DNA from: Metabacillus sp. B2-18 | GTDB taxonomy: Bacteria; Bacillota; Bacilli; Bacillales; Bacillaceae | Reading direction: 5' to 3' | NCBI RefSeq assembly: GCF_021117275.1 | Contig: NZ_CP088245.1 | Location: 409,501 to 473,500 of the forward strand | DNA: 64,000 nt | In this document: piece after piece, positions 45,242 through 54,166 of the stretch | Numbering within the stretch: the first letter of the stretch is position 1 | Layout of the letters: each line of letters starts with the position of its first letter | Made by a program: the position numbers and the translations under genes | The notes under the pieces: generated by a model | What the model saw: the letters and a program-made list of their open reading frames with translations, nothing else | The model's database searches: none | What the model was told of the DNA's origin: nothing

Positions 45242-45266
45242 GCCTTTATAGGGGAGGAAGAAAAAT

Positions 45267-45923
45267 ATGGATTTTCGTTTTGATATAATCGCTGAATATG
45301 GTCCATTTTTATTAAAGGGAACATTGTTAACTATTGGCTTGTCTTTAGCTGGTATTCTCCTGGGAACTGTTCTTGGACTTGCGATTGGCTTAGGTAAAAT
45401 GCTGAATAACAAATTGCTAGCGCTTCCTTTTAAATGGTACATTACCTTTTTCCGTGGAACGCCACTTTTTGTTCAAATACTATTAGTTCATTTTGGGGTA
45501 GTACCATTTTTTACGGGTGAAACAAATGGAATTGCTGCTGCAATTATTGCACTATCATTAAATGCTGCTGCATATATTGCTGAAATTTTTAGAGGTGGAA
45601 TTCAATCCATTGATCGAGGACAGATGGAGGCAGCACGTTCATTAGGAATGAATCATGTTCAAGCCATGAGACACGTTATTCTGCCGCAGGCTTTTAAGCG
45701 AATGATTCCTCCGTTTGGAAATGAATTTATTGTGTTAATCAAAGAATCATCTCTTGCAGCAGTTGTTGCTGCCCCTGAGATTATGTATTGGGGTCGGGCA
45801 ATGTCATCTCAATATTATCGTGTATGGGAACCATACTTAACAGTGGCTGTTATTTATTTAATTTTAACTTTAACTCTTAGCTTCTTATTAAATATACTTG
45901 AAAGAAGGTTGACGACAGAATGA
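45267..45923 (+). CDS. Polar amino-acid ABC transporter permease
   Basis: A 218-aa HisM/GlnP-type permease with about five helices: [20 protein letters not shown] at the start, [13 protein letters not shown] (a signature of amino-acid permeases), and the EAA loop [22 protein letters not shown] contacting the ATPase. GGGGAGGAAG lies upstream. The stop overlaps the ATPase start by 4 bases. It resembles the B. subtilis Yck/Tcy/Art group; the substrate cannot be separated between cystine, arginine and glutamine. Confidence 0.9.
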   Translation: MDFRFDIIAEYGPFLLKGTLLTIGLSLAGILLGTVLGLAIGLGKMLNNKLLALPFKWYITFFRGTPLFVQILLVHFGVVPFFTGETNGIAAAIIALSLNAAAYIAEIFRGGIQSIDRGQMEAARSLGMNHVQAMRHVILPQAFKRMIPPFGNEFIVLIKESSLAAVVAAPEIMYWGRAMSSQYYRVWEPYLTVAVIYLILTLTLSFLLNILERRLTTE

Positions 45924-46642
45924 TTACTGTAAAAAAATTAAAGAAATCATTTGGCGCAAACCATGTACTGAAAGATATTAATGTCACAATTAAGCCTCAA
46001 GAAGTGGTTGTTGTAATAGGTCCTTCTGGTTCAGGAAAATCTACCTTCTTACGATGCCTTAACTTGCTCGAATCGGTTTCAGGCGGACAAGTTATGATAG
46101 ATGGTATTGATTTAACGGATAAAAAGACAGATATAAATAAGGTTCGTGAAGATGTAGGAATGGTTTTTCAACAATTCAATCTTTTTCCCCACAAAACAGT
46201 TATGGAAAATATTACAATGGCACCAATAAGAGTGAAAAAAATGAAGGAGGAGTTAGCAAAAGAAAAGGCATTACAGCTCCTTCAAAAGGTAGGGTTAGCT
46301 GAAAAAGCAAATGCTTATCCAAATTCTTTGTCAGGTGGTCAAAAACAACGTGTAGCGATTGCTAGGGCATTGGCGATGGAGCCGAAAATTATGTTGTTTG
46401 ATGAGCCAACTTCTGCCCTAGATCCAGAAATGGTTGGAGAGGTTCTTGAGGTTATGAAACAATTAGCTCGAGAAGGAATGACAATGGTTGTTGTTACTCA
46501 TGAAATGGGGTTTGCAAAAGAGGTTGGTGATCGTGTGATTTTCATGGACGGTGGTTATATTATAGAAGAAAATATGCCAGAGTCATTATTTAATGATCCA
46601 CAGCATGACAGAACGAAAGCTTTCTTAAGTAAGGTATTGTAA
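45920..46642 (+). CDS. Polar amino-acid ABC transporter ATPase
   Basis: A 240-aa GlnQ/HisP-type ATPase. Walker A is [15 protein letters not shown] (about residues 35-42), the Q-loop is in [13 protein letters not shown], the signature is [15 protein letters not shown], Walker B is [14 protein letters not shown], and the switch His is in [12 protein letters not shown]. It overlaps the permease gene (ATGA), indicating coupled translation. Last gene of the three-gene amino-acid importer operon; a terminator follows. Confidence 0.92.
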   Translation: MITVKKLKKSFGANHVLKDINVTIKPQEVVVVIGPSGSGKSTFLRCLNLLESVSGGQVMIDGIDLTDKKTDINKVREDVGMVFQQFNLFPHKTVMENITMAPIRVKKMKEELAKEKALQLLQKVGLAEKANAYPNSLSGGQKQRVAIARALAMEPKIMLFDEPTSALDPEMVGEVLEVMKQLAREGMTMVVVTHEMGFAKEVGDRVIFMDGGYIIEENMPESLFNDPQHDRTKAFLSKVL

Positions 46643-46684
46643 TCTTGCATGATAATAGTATAAATGTATACTCTAGAAAATAGA

Positions 46685-46715
46685 GTAAAGGGAGACGTGT
46701 TTGGTCTCCTTTTTG
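46685..46715 (+). terminator. Terminator of the amino-acid transporter operon
   Basis: AAGGGAGAC-gtgtttg-GTCTCCTTTTT. Confidence 0.75.
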
Positions 46716-46878
46716 TGTTGAGCCCCCAAGTAATTTAGTGTGAGAGAGAGGTAATTGTGTGTTTGTTGGAAAGACAATTGTCCTTATAAGGAAGAAAACT
46801 CTTGATTATTTAGATAAAAAAAGAGATAATAGGAAAATAAAATTTGACTGAAAATTTTAAGTAGTAGGAGTTGTGGAA

Positions 46879-48240
46879 ATGAAGGTTGTTAAGTTTGGTG
46901 GTTCTTCCTTAGCATCAGGTGAACAGCTAAAAAAAGTATTAGATATTGTCGTATCAGATCCTGAGCGTAAGGTGGTTGTTGTATCTGCACCTGGAAAACG
47001 TTATTCAGATGACATTAAAGTAACAGATTTACTTATTGAATGCGCAGAAAAGCATTTAGCAAATGAAAATGCAGACTCCGTCTTTCAAACAATTATTGAA
47101 AGATATGAAAGCATCGTAAAAGAATTATCGATTTCTTCTGACATTATCAATACGATTTCAGGTGACTTGAAGAATTTACTTGATGGAGATAAAAGTAAGC
47201 CGGATAGCTATCTAGATGCAGTAAAGGCAAGTGGTGAGGATAACAACGCAAAGCTAATTGCTGCCTATTTCCAACATACTGGTTTAAATGCACAATACGT
47301 AAATCCGAAAGATGCAGGATTGCTTGTATCGGATGAACCAGGTAATGCGCAAGTATTACCTGAATCATATGAGAATTTATATAAGCTTCGTGAAAGAGAA
47401 GGAATTATCGTATTCCCAGGCTTTTTCGGATACAGCAAAACTGGAGAGGTGCTAACATTCTCAAGAAGTGGCTCAGATATTACAGGCTCGATTCTTGCTA
47501 ATGGAATTAAAGCAGATTTATATGAAAACTTTACAGATGTTGATGCCGTGTATTCTGTTAATCCGAACATTGTCCAAAATCCAAAGGAAATAAGTGAACT
47601 TACTTACCGAGAAATGCGTGAGCTATCATATGCTGGTTTTTCTGTTTTCCATGATGAGGCACTAATTCCGGCATTTAGAGCTGGTATTCCAGTAAACGTT
47701 AAAAATACTAATAACCCTTCTGCTCCTGGTACTAAGATTGTGAATGAAAGATCTAACACTAACGGACCTGTTATTGGTATCGCAAGTGATAAAGGCTTTT
47801 GCAGTATTTATGTTAGTAAATACTTAATGAATCGTGAAATCGGGTTTGGCCGCAAACTTCTACAAATTCTTGAGGACTATGGTTTAACTTATGAGCATGT
47901 ACCTTCTGGTATTGATGATGTAACAGTTATTTTAAGGCAAGGTCAAATGGATGAAGTGCTTGAAGAAAAGATCACTGAACGAATTATGACTGAATTGCAT
48001 GCGGATGAGGTTATTATTGAACATGATCTTGTATTGATTATGGTCGTAGGTGAAGGTATGCGCCACAATGTTGGTACAACTGCCCGAGCGTCAAAAGCTC
48101 TTGCAGATGCAGGGGTAAATATTGAAATGATTAACCAAGGATCTTCTGAGGTAAGTATGATGTTTGGTGTGAAACAACCACAAGAAAAGCGTGCTGTGCA
48201 AGCATTGTATAATGAGTTTTTTATTGCTGTACCGGTATAA
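46879..48240 (+). CDS. Aspartate kinase (YclM/LysC type)
   Basis: A 453-aa monofunctional aspartokinase phosphorylating aspartate as the first step to lysine, threonine and methionine. The kinase domain opens KVVKFGGSSLASGEQL; FSRSGSDITGSILA and YENFTDVDAVYS bind substrate; two C-terminal ACT domains follow (GFCSIYVSKYLMN... and VVGEGMRHNVGTTARASKAL). The length and domain plan match B. subtilis aspartokinase III (YclM). The start ATG 46879 has AGGAG 8 bases upstream. The leader shows neither a lysine riboswitch nor a T-box that I can recognise. Single-gene unit. Confidence 0.9.
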   Translation: MKVVKFGGSSLASGEQLKKVLDIVVSDPERKVVVVSAPGKRYSDDIKVTDLLIECAEKHLANENADSVFQTIIERYESIVKELSISSDIINTISGDLKNLLDGDKSKPDSYLDAVKASGEDNNAKLIAAYFQHTGLNAQYVNPKDAGLLVSDEPGNAQVLPESYENLYKLREREGIIVFPGFFGYSKTGEVLTFSRSGSDITGSILANGIKADLYENFTDVDAVYSVNPNIVQNPKEISELTYREMRELSYAGFSVFHDEALIPAFRAGIPVNVKNTNNPSAPGTKIVNERSNTNGPVIGIASDKGFCSIYVSKYLMNREIGFGRKLLQILEDYGLTYEHVPSGIDDVTVILRQGQMDEVLEEKITERIMTELHADEVIIEHDLVLIMVVGEGMRHNVGTTARASKALADAGVNIEMINQGSSEVSMMFGVKQPQEKRAVQALYNEFFIAVPV

Positions 48241-48274
48241 AAAAAGGCGTTGGGTTATTCCAACGCCTTTTTCT
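48239..48274. terminator. Terminator after aspartokinase gene
   Basis: AAAAAAGGCGTTGG...CCAACGCCTTTTT; can serve the convergent DUF3231 gene as well. Confidence 0.8.
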
Positions 48275-48285
48275 ATATAAGGATG

Positions 48286-49305
48286 TTAATGAATATTATC
48301 ACCTAGCTGTGTTCGATCAGGTGCTCCTGGTGGTTTTTCCAACCATTTATTTTTAATCATAATATCAACCCCATCCTTAGCAAATTGGGCGATCTCGACT
48401 GATAAGCGCTCGTAATTTAGAATGAGATCACTCCGTTGACTGGCCGATGCAGCAGTAGCATAGTTACCGAGTCCAGCTGATGATAGAAGAGACATTGTGT
48501 TCATCATTAACTTTTCAGAAAAAACGTTTGTTGTTGCATCAGTTACGGCATGATCAGCGGATATCGGTGCTTGTATATCGTCATTCATGAGTGTATCTGA
48601 CAGAACCTTTATCTGTTTTTTAGAAATTTCTTTTCCTTTTTTCATATAATCTTTTACTTCTTTGGACTTAGCAGTCTGCATGAAGGCAGATGAAAGCATA
48701 ACCCCGATTTGATTTGTTTCGATATTCAAGCTAAGGTGAGAAATTTCGATGGCATTTAGTATTCTTTGTTTAAATTTAGTTAAAGGGTTTAATCCACTTA
48801 AGTAGCTTTTATCATGAATGAAATCAATTTCTTTTGGATAAGGAATGTAAGGTCTTCTTAAATAAAGACCTTTTTTTAATGCTACATCAGATGCTAGTTG
48901 GTATAAGGACTGTACACGCGATAAGCAATCACCAAAATAAGCGCGAATATCAGCTCTTGCAGCTAATGATAAACTTGCCGAATGGGTAAGCATCCCTACT
49001 CTTCCAATGTGTAAGATATATGTTAATTTAAATGTATCTGTAAATAAATCAGGTGCTTCCATGGATACATCTTTATCTGTAAATCCATATGGAATAGGCA
49101 GGTTTTCCTTCTGATGAATTTGTTCAAGTTCTTCTACATGGAGAGAAGATATACGATAAGCTTCCTCAGCGACAGGGGCTATATCTGTGTCTAGCACTTT
49201 ATGTTTCATGAATTTAAGAAATGGAAGTGTCATGGTATCATATATGTAAGATGTCCAAAGGATACCGATTTCCGCTGCTGTTAAAGAAACATTATTTTGA
49301 TTCAT
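48286..49305 (-). CDS. DUF3231-family protein
   Basis: A 339-aa protein made of two similar helical halves (about 10-165 and 180-330), each resembling a ferritin-like four-helix bundle. Repeated features include NNVSLTAAEIGILWTSYIYD in the first half and ISHLSLNIETNQIGVMLSSA in the second. It is common in Bacillaceae, often in spore-formers, with no established function. AAAGGAG precedes the ATG at 49305. It is divergent from the sugar kinase gene. Confidence 0.75.
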   Translation of the reverse strand: MNQNNVSLTAAEIGILWTSYIYDTMTLPFLKFMKHKVLDTDIAPVAEEAYRISSLHVEELEQIHQKENLPIPYGFTDKDVSMEAPDLFTDTFKLTYILHIGRVGMLTHSASLSLAARADIRAYFGDCLSRVQSLYQLASDVALKKGLYLRRPYIPYPKEIDFIHDKSYLSGLNPLTKFKQRILNAIEISHLSLNIETNQIGVMLSSAFMQTAKSKEVKDYMKKGKEISKKQIKVLSDTLMNDDIQAPISADHAVTDATTNVFSEKLMMNTMSLLSSAGLGNYATAASASQRSDLILNYERLSVEIAQFAKDGVDIMIKNKWLEKPPGAPDRTQLGDNIH

Positions 49306-49417
49306 GGTGTGAAACTCCTTTTTTTATTAATCGAGCATACCTAACTTATTATTAGAATAATCACTATGGTATATACTTAAACAGTTGGCACTAATACATA
49401 TTAAAGAAGGTGAAAAA

Positions 49418-50392
49418 ATGGGTAGATTATTTTCTATTGGAGAAGTACTAATTGATTTTATTCCCGAGCAAAAAGGTATTGCATTAAAAGATGTTGTGTC
49501 ATTTGAAAGAGCACCAGGAGGAGCACCTGCTAATGTTGCAGCAGCTGTTGCAAAGTCAGGTGGAAGCGCTGCAATGATTACGAAGCTAGGTGTTGATGCT
49601 TTTGGTGATTTTCTTGTTGAAACTTTAAACAATGTTGGCGTAAATACGGAACATGTTCTTAGAACAAATGAAGCAAACACTGCCTTAGCATTTGTATCTC
49701 TTAAGGAAGATGGAGAAAGAGATTTTTCCTTTTACCGCAATCCTTCAGCTGATCTGTTACTGACTGAAGATGAGATTAGTGAAGATATTTTTAATGAAGG
49801 AGATATCCTTCATTTTTGCTCAGTTGACTTAGTAGAAAGCCCTATGAAAAAAGCTCATACTAAAGCAATTCATTCTGCTAAGAAAAAAGGTGCTGTGATC
49901 AGCTTTGATCCAAATGTACGTCTACCATTATGGGATGATCCTCAAGACTGTAGAAGAACAATTTTGAACTTTCTCCCTGAAGCACATCTTGTAAAGATTT
50001 CAGATGAGGAATTAGAGTTTATTACAGGAGTGAAAGATGTCGAAGAGGCGATTCAATCATTATTTATTGGAGATGTGAAAGCTGTTATCTACACAAAAGG
50101 ATCAGAAGGAGCTGACCTTTATGTTAATGGGGAATTTTGCATTCATTCACCTGGATACAATGTTTCTGTTCAAGATACAACAGGGGCGGGAGATGCCTTT
50201 ATTGGGGGTTTTCTTTATAAGCTACTTGAGAAGAATGTGATTGTATCTCAAATAGGTACTCTCCTAAAAGAAGAAAGTGAAGAAATCCTTGCTTATGCCA
50301 ATGCAAGTGGTGCTATAACTACAACTGGCAAAGGAGCAATTTCAGCTATTCCAACTCAAGAGCAAATTTATGCATTTATAAAAGCACAATAA
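49418..50392 (+). CDS. PfkB-family carbohydrate kinase (fructokinase-like)
   Basis: A 324-aa ribokinase-fold kinase. The N-terminal substrate region is GRLFSIGEVLIDFIPEQ, with the first PfkB signature APGGAPANVAAAVAKSGG, and the second signature with anion hole and catalytic Asp is DTTGAGDAFIGGFLYKLL. It resembles fructokinase (ScrK) and aminoimidazole riboside kinases; fructose is the likelier substrate. The start is ATG 49418 after AAGAAGGTG rather than the longer frame at 49385. No sucrose transporter or hydrolase is adjacent, so the pathway remains open. Confidence 0.85.
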   Translation: MGRLFSIGEVLIDFIPEQKGIALKDVVSFERAPGGAPANVAAAVAKSGGSAAMITKLGVDAFGDFLVETLNNVGVNTEHVLRTNEANTALAFVSLKEDGERDFSFYRNPSADLLLTEDEISEDIFNEGDILHFCSVDLVESPMKKAHTKAIHSAKKKGAVISFDPNVRLPLWDDPQDCRRTILNFLPEAHLVKISDEELEFITGVKDVEEAIQSLFIGDVKAVIYTKGSEGADLYVNGEFCIHSPGYNVSVQDTTGAGDAFIGGFLYKLLEKNVIVSQIGTLLKEESEEILAYANASGAITTTGKGAISAIPTQEQIYAFIKAQ

Positions 50393-50394
50393 AC

Positions 50395-50424
50395 AGCTTG
50401 AGGGGCTAAACAGCCTCTCAAGCT
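50395..50424. terminator. Bidirectional terminator after sugar kinase gene
   Basis: AGCTTGAGGGGCT-aaac-AGCCTCTCAAGCT, between convergent genes. Confidence 0.75.
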
Positions 50425-50426
50425 TA

Positions 50427-50561
50427 TTATTTGTCGTTAGATGAATTTCTAGAAGAGTTTGATCTATATTTGTTTTGTTTCGTTAATGTTAAATTACGAG
50501 CTCGAAGTCTAGTAGCAGGTGTATTATTATTTGGAGCTGCTTGTTCATTCCAATCAGACAT
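50427..50561 (-). CDS. Small basic hydrophilic protein (44 aa)
   Basis: It reads MSDWNEQAAPNNNTPATRLR then a K/R/N/S-rich tail ending SSNDK. It has an excellent AAAGGAGG site 8 bases before the ATG and lies just upstream of a terminator. The composition resembles small spore-associated proteins of Bacillus. No family is recognised with confidence. Confidence 0.65.
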   Translation of the reverse strand: MSDWNEQAAPNNNTPATRLRARNLTLTKQNKYRSNSSRNSSNDK

Positions 50562-50584
50562 ATAAACTTAACCTCCTTTTATTC

Positions 50585-50803
50585 TTAAACTTTCTTCCCT
50601 CTCATTAGTTTTTCAAATGTATCCATGGAAGGATCTCGTTTTATTTCATGATCAAAAGGGTTTTTTTCTTGGGAAAATTCAGGATCAGCATCAAGTCTTA
50701 TCCCCATCTGAGAACCTTCTGTTGATAACGGATCATTTATAATTGATTCCCTCTCTCCATCTTGATGGGGAGTCACCTCTGAATTCTGATTTCGCCTATT
50801 CAT
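50585..50803 (-). CDS. Hypothetical protein (72 aa)
   Basis: An acidic, disordered-looking protein, MNRRNQNSEVTPHQDGERES and on to DTFEKLMRGKKV, preceded by GAGGTGATAAG. It is 24 bases upstream of the 44-aa gene on the same strand, so the two are probably co-transcribed. Function unknown; similar low-complexity small proteins are typical of spore formers. Confidence 0.6.
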   Translation of the reverse strand: MNRRNQNSEVTPHQDGERESIINDPLSTEGSQMGIRLDADPEFSQEKNPFDHEIKRDPSMDTFEKLMRGKKV

Positions 50804-51215
50804 CTTATCACCTCAAAATTTAACTTTGGTTTTAAGATATCAAAGGAAGGGAGATTCTATTCAAAAACTTTTATTTATGATCATTTAAGATTTTAGTACA
50901 GTACCGAAGATAGAGTAGGTATAAGAATTGAATAGATAGAAACTGTTGCAATGTATAGGAAATAGTGATAATCTTTATTAGACTAATTTCTTGCTGTTAT
51001 TAGTTTTGATTAAAGGATTCATTACAAACTTACATACAATTATATAAATGAACCTTAAATGGTAAATGGGAGAATCTATCTCACAATAGCTGTCTGTCCA
51101 TGGCCTAACTTCTATATCGAAGTTAGGCCTTTTTATGTTTATATGGAATAAATTGTATAAAATGTTTAAAGCTGCTTGTTGTGCATTGATTAAATATAAC
51201 TAAGGAGGACATAAA
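50804..51215. other. Intergenic region between divergent units
   Basis: No gene seen. It contains a factor-independent terminator-like hairpin at 51102-51134 (GGCCTAACTTC/GAAGTTAGGCC plus T-run) just ahead of the first DUF2294 gene, with no matching upstream ORF. It may be the end of an unannotated small transcript or an attenuator for the following gene. Confidence 0.45.
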
Positions 51216-51914
51216 ATGAAAAATGTTGATAATTACTACCAAGAAGACCTCCTTCTTCTTAGTAGTACATTAAGTAAACTGCTAAAGCAAAGGTTTGGAA
51301 AAGGACCTGAAACATGTTACGTTACATTGCATTCAAACAGATTAGTCATCTTTATAAAAAAATATATAACTCCTGCTGAAGCCGTTTTGTTGAAGAATAA
51401 CAATGTAAGCTTATTACAGAAATTCAGGTCCGCTGTTATGGAAGAAGTATTCACTGAGTTTGGCAAAGAAGCACATGATTGCCTTGGTATTTCTTTTGAT
51501 TCTTATTATGATGATTGGAATTTTAAAAGAAACACGGGAATAATGATTTTGGAGAATAGTGGATCTAAAGAATGGCTCGAAACAACAGTACCTCCTACAA
51601 TCAGGGAGAATCTTTTTAACGGAATAATTTCGGTTAGTGAGGAAATATATAAAGTACCAAGTAGAGTAGAAATCATTAGAATGAATCAAAATATGTATGC
51701 TGTAGAATGCAGAGAACCTTTAATTCAAATTGAAAAAGTTTTGTATCGCAAAGGACATATAGAGTTGCTACAAGAGCGTTCCAATGATATTAAGAACTCC
51801 TTTATTAAACAAAAAGAGGTTTTTGAATCAATTTTCACTACAGTTGTAGAAGATATATTTATGATTTGGGACTACAAAAATGATAGGAGCTATATTTTCT
51901 TTTATTTACAATAG
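51216..51914 (+). CDS. Two-domain DUF2294 (YbcI-like) protein, paralogue 1
   Basis: A 232-aa soluble protein with two DUF2294 repeats. Repeat 1 (about 10-110) has KQRFGKGPETCYVTLHSNRL, ITPAEAVLL and the end motif YYDDWNFKRNTGIMIL. Repeat 2 (about 125-232) has KVPSRVEIIRMNQNMYAVEC, PLIQIEKVLYRKG and the end motif FMIWDYKNDRSYIFFYL. The D-W-N/D-x-x-x-x-x-S/T-G/Y end motif repeats in both halves. B. subtilis YbcI is a single-domain relative of unknown function. AAGGAGGAC is upstream. It is one of three paralogues within 3 kb. Confidence 0.8.
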   Translation: MKNVDNYYQEDLLLLSSTLSKLLKQRFGKGPETCYVTLHSNRLVIFIKKYITPAEAVLLKNNNVSLLQKFRSAVMEEVFTEFGKEAHDCLGISFDSYYDDWNFKRNTGIMILENSGSKEWLETTVPPTIRENLFNGIISVSEEIYKVPSRVEIIRMNQNMYAVECREPLIQIEKVLYRKGHIELLQERSNDIKNSFIKQKEVFESIFTTVVEDIFMIWDYKNDRSYIFFYLQ

Positions 51915-52076
51915 AAGAGATTATTTACTTTCATTTGAATATTTTATATTATTAAATTAAGAAGAAAAGATAATAATGCTTTTTCTTTTAAATGAAGCTA
52001 AGTGCTATATTTATCAACTAGAAATAAACTAATTTAAATACTTGGTAGAAATGATTTAGAAAAATAAGCTAAACAT

Positions 52077-52127
52077 AAGCCAAAATAGCAAAAAGAATAT
52101 TTCTTTTTGCTATTTTGGCTTTTTTAT
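52077..52127 (+). terminator. Long perfect terminator between paralogue 1 and the 139-aa gene
   Basis: AAGCCAAAATAGCAAAAAGA pairs with its complement across a short loop and is followed by TTTTTT. Confidence 0.8.
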
Positions 52128-52165
52128 GTTTGTTAGTTTTTGAAGGAATAGGAGCTCGTTACAAC

Positions 52166-52585
52166 ATGATAAAGCAGGATCAACAGCATACTTTCGAATA
52201 TTTACAATCTTTAAAAGTCATTAACAAAATCACAACTGTTATGTTATATGAAGTAACTCAGCTTATTGGAGATATGAAGCAGATTGTGTGTCAACAGGAG
52301 AAAGAACTTTCTAATGTTATACTTCCTATAGCAAATACTCATTCAGATATTATTAATGTTATGAAGCAAACATCAGTCTTGATGAAACTGGAACCTATTG
52401 AAAAACAGTTATTTATTAATATGGTTGCATCACTCACGGAGTTAATCTGTGAAATGCTGAAGAATATTGAGAATGCCAAAATTTTTCTGGAGAGAATGGA
52501 TGCCACTCACTCTTTTAGATTACAATTAAAATATCAATTAGATTATTTAAGTTGCTTACTGACAGAACTTATTATTGTAAATTGA
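52166..52585 (+). CDS. Hypothetical helical protein (139 aa)
   Basis: The start is placed at ATG 52166 after AATAGGAG; the longer frame from 52115 begins inside a terminator. The protein is entirely helical (TFEYLQSLKVINKITTVMLY ... FLERMDATHSFRLQLKYQLD) with heptad-like hydrophobics, no TM segment and no motif I recognise. It sits between DUF2294 paralogues 1 and 2, each separated by a terminator, so a functional link is only positional. Confidence 0.55.
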   Translation: MIKQDQQHTFEYLQSLKVINKITTVMLYEVTQLIGDMKQIVCQQEKELSNVILPIANTHSDIINVMKQTSVLMKLEPIEKQLFINMVASLTELICEMLKNIENAKIFLERMDATHSFRLQLKYQLDYLSCLLTELIIVN

Positions 52586-52586
52586 G

Positions 52587-52618
52587 ACATACTGTGGAAA
52601 ACACAGTATGTTTTTTTA
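52587..52618 (+). terminator. Terminator after the 139-aa gene
   Basis: ACATACTGTG-gaaaa-CACAGTATGT followed by TTTTTTT. Confidence 0.8.
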
Positions 52619-52696
52619 TAAGGTGTATTCTTATTGAAAAAGAAATAATCGTTCATACTAGATATTAAATAAAGAAGGAGAGAGGAGTCTAATATA

Positions 52697-53437
52697 ATGG
52701 ATGATAATGCGATATTAAGCCTTCAAAAGGATATAAGCGGCTATGTTGGTAAGATGTTTCGAGAGAGCTTTGGTAAGGGACCACAATCTGTGTATACTTC
52801 AGTAGGGTACACATTTATCACGATTTACTTAAGGAACTTTCTTACCCCCTCTGAGCGTGTTTTGTTGGAACAAGACCAGATCATGACAATCATGCAAATG
52901 AGAGATAAACTAATGGATACACTTATTCCTGAACTGAGGGCTTTTATTGAGATATCTACTAGTAAAAAAATTCAGGAAGTTTATTATGACTGGAATTTAC
53001 ACAATAAATCTGGGATGGTTACTTGTGTTAGTTCTGAACCGTTTACACCTAAAGAGGTATTAGTTGAGGAGTATATTGGCAAGGAAAAGGTTGATAACGA
53101 GGTTATTCAAATTAGTAAGCAAGCACAGAAGATACCTGAAGAGATCTATTCCTGTGAAATTAATGAAAGAACTCTAGTAATTATTCGTAATGGAATCCTC
53201 GTGAGAATTGAAAAGGAACTCATTCGACTTGGTCATGGTGATCTTTTAAAACGAGTTAAGCAGAATTTGGAGAAAGGGTATTTGCATAACAACAGCCAAT
53301 TAGAAGCTACCCTCAACAAACAAATTATCGAAATGTTTGTGGATTGGGATTTTGACTTAGATAAAAGTGTCATTCTTTTTATGTTAAATCCTACAGAGCC
53401 AAAAAAGCATAATTACAGACAAGTTGATATTGAATAG
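52697..53437 (+). CDS. Two-domain DUF2294 protein, paralogue 2
   Basis: A 246-aa protein with the same plan as paralogue 1. Repeat 1 has MFRESFGKGPQSVYTSVGYT, LTPSERVLLEQ and VYYDWNLHNKSGMVTCV; repeat 2 has KIPEEIYSCEINERTLVIIR, VRIEKELIRLGHG and MFVDWDFDLDKSVILFML. It is closer to paralogue 3 than to 1 (shared GKGPQS). GAAGGAGAGAGG lies upstream. It is 15 bases before paralogue 3, so the two form an operon. No catalytic residues are evident; the family may be ligand-binding or structural. Confidence 0.8.
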   Translation: MDDNAILSLQKDISGYVGKMFRESFGKGPQSVYTSVGYTFITIYLRNFLTPSERVLLEQDQIMTIMQMRDKLMDTLIPELRAFIEISTSKKIQEVYYDWNLHNKSGMVTCVSSEPFTPKEVLVEEYIGKEKVDNEVIQISKQAQKIPEEIYSCEINERTLVIIRNGILVRIEKELIRLGHGDLLKRVKQNLEKGYLHNNSQLEATLNKQIIEMFVDWDFDLDKSVILFMLNPTEPKKHNYRQVDIE

Positions 53438-53452
53438 AAGAGAGGTGAGGGT

Positions 53453-54106
53453 ATGGATCAAGAAACTTTAAATATGATTAGTAGCTTTACAAGTAAGTTA
53501 CTAAGAAAGAATTTTGGCAAGGGGCCACAATCCTGTCAATCAACACTGTGTGGTAAATATTTAGTTACATATATCCGTGGTTTTATTTCACCAATGGAAG
53601 AGATCCTTATACAACAAGGACAAAATAATCAGGTTGACAAGGCTAGAACCGTGATCATTAACCATATTATTGAAGAATTAAAGGATGTTGAGGAAAGTTA
53701 TCATGATTGGAATTTTCCCAATAACTCTGGAGTGATTATATTTGTTATGGATGATGAAGTAGAAAAGTGTGCATCAGACCAAAATGTTGATTTCAAGAGG
53801 CTAGAAACAGAGGTTGCTCGACTGAGTCAATTGGTGCAAAAAATTCCAGATCAAATTTATGTGTATCCTCTTTCATCTTCTCTTTATTTAATCGAGAGGA
53901 AAGGAATTCTTATTCCAATTGAAAAATCACTAATCAAGAAAGGGTTTGCAGAGGAGCTTAAGATTACAAAGGATGAATTAGAGAAAACTTATTTCCATAG
54001 ATATGGAAAATTTGATAATATATTCAATACTACTATCAAGGATATCTTTATTGATTGGAACTTTAAAGAAGATAAGTCATTTGTTGCTTTTATCTTAGGA
54101 TCTTAA
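53453..54106 (+). CDS. Two-domain DUF2294 protein, paralogue 3
   Basis: A 217-aa protein, the shortest of the three. Repeat 1 has LRKNFGKGPQSCQSTLCGKY, SPMEEILIQQG and SYHDWNFPNNSGVIIFV; repeat 2 has KIPDQIYVYPLSSSLYLIER, IPIEKSLIKKG and IFIDWNFKEDKSFVAFIL. Co-transcribed with paralogue 2 (15-base gap, AGAGGTGAGGGT site) and followed by a terminator. Tandem duplication of a rare domain organisation suggests a dosage or specialisation need that is not yet known. Confidence 0.8.
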   Translation: MDQETLNMISSFTSKLLRKNFGKGPQSCQSTLCGKYLVTYIRGFISPMEEILIQQGQNNQVDKARTVIINHIIEELKDVEESYHDWNFPNNSGVIIFVMDDEVEKCASDQNVDFKRLETEVARLSQLVQKIPDQIYVYPLSSSLYLIERKGILIPIEKSLIKKGFAEELKITKDELEKTYFHRYGKFDNIFNTTIKDIFIDWNFKEDKSFVAFILGS

Positions 54107-54116
54107 GGTGTATATA

Positions 54117-54149
54117 AAAAAGTTCACAAGATTTATGTGAACTTTTTTA
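54117..54149. terminator. Terminator after DUF2294 paralogue 3
   Basis: AAAAAAGTTCAC...GTGAACTTTTTT; also faces the convergent kinase gene. Confidence 0.8.
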
Positions 54150-54166
54150 TGCTTTATTTCATTTCA

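Noticed and set aside
46715-46878. Lysine riboswitch or T-box before aspartokinase
   Set aside because: The leader is too short and shows neither a T-box sequence nor the lysine aptamer core.
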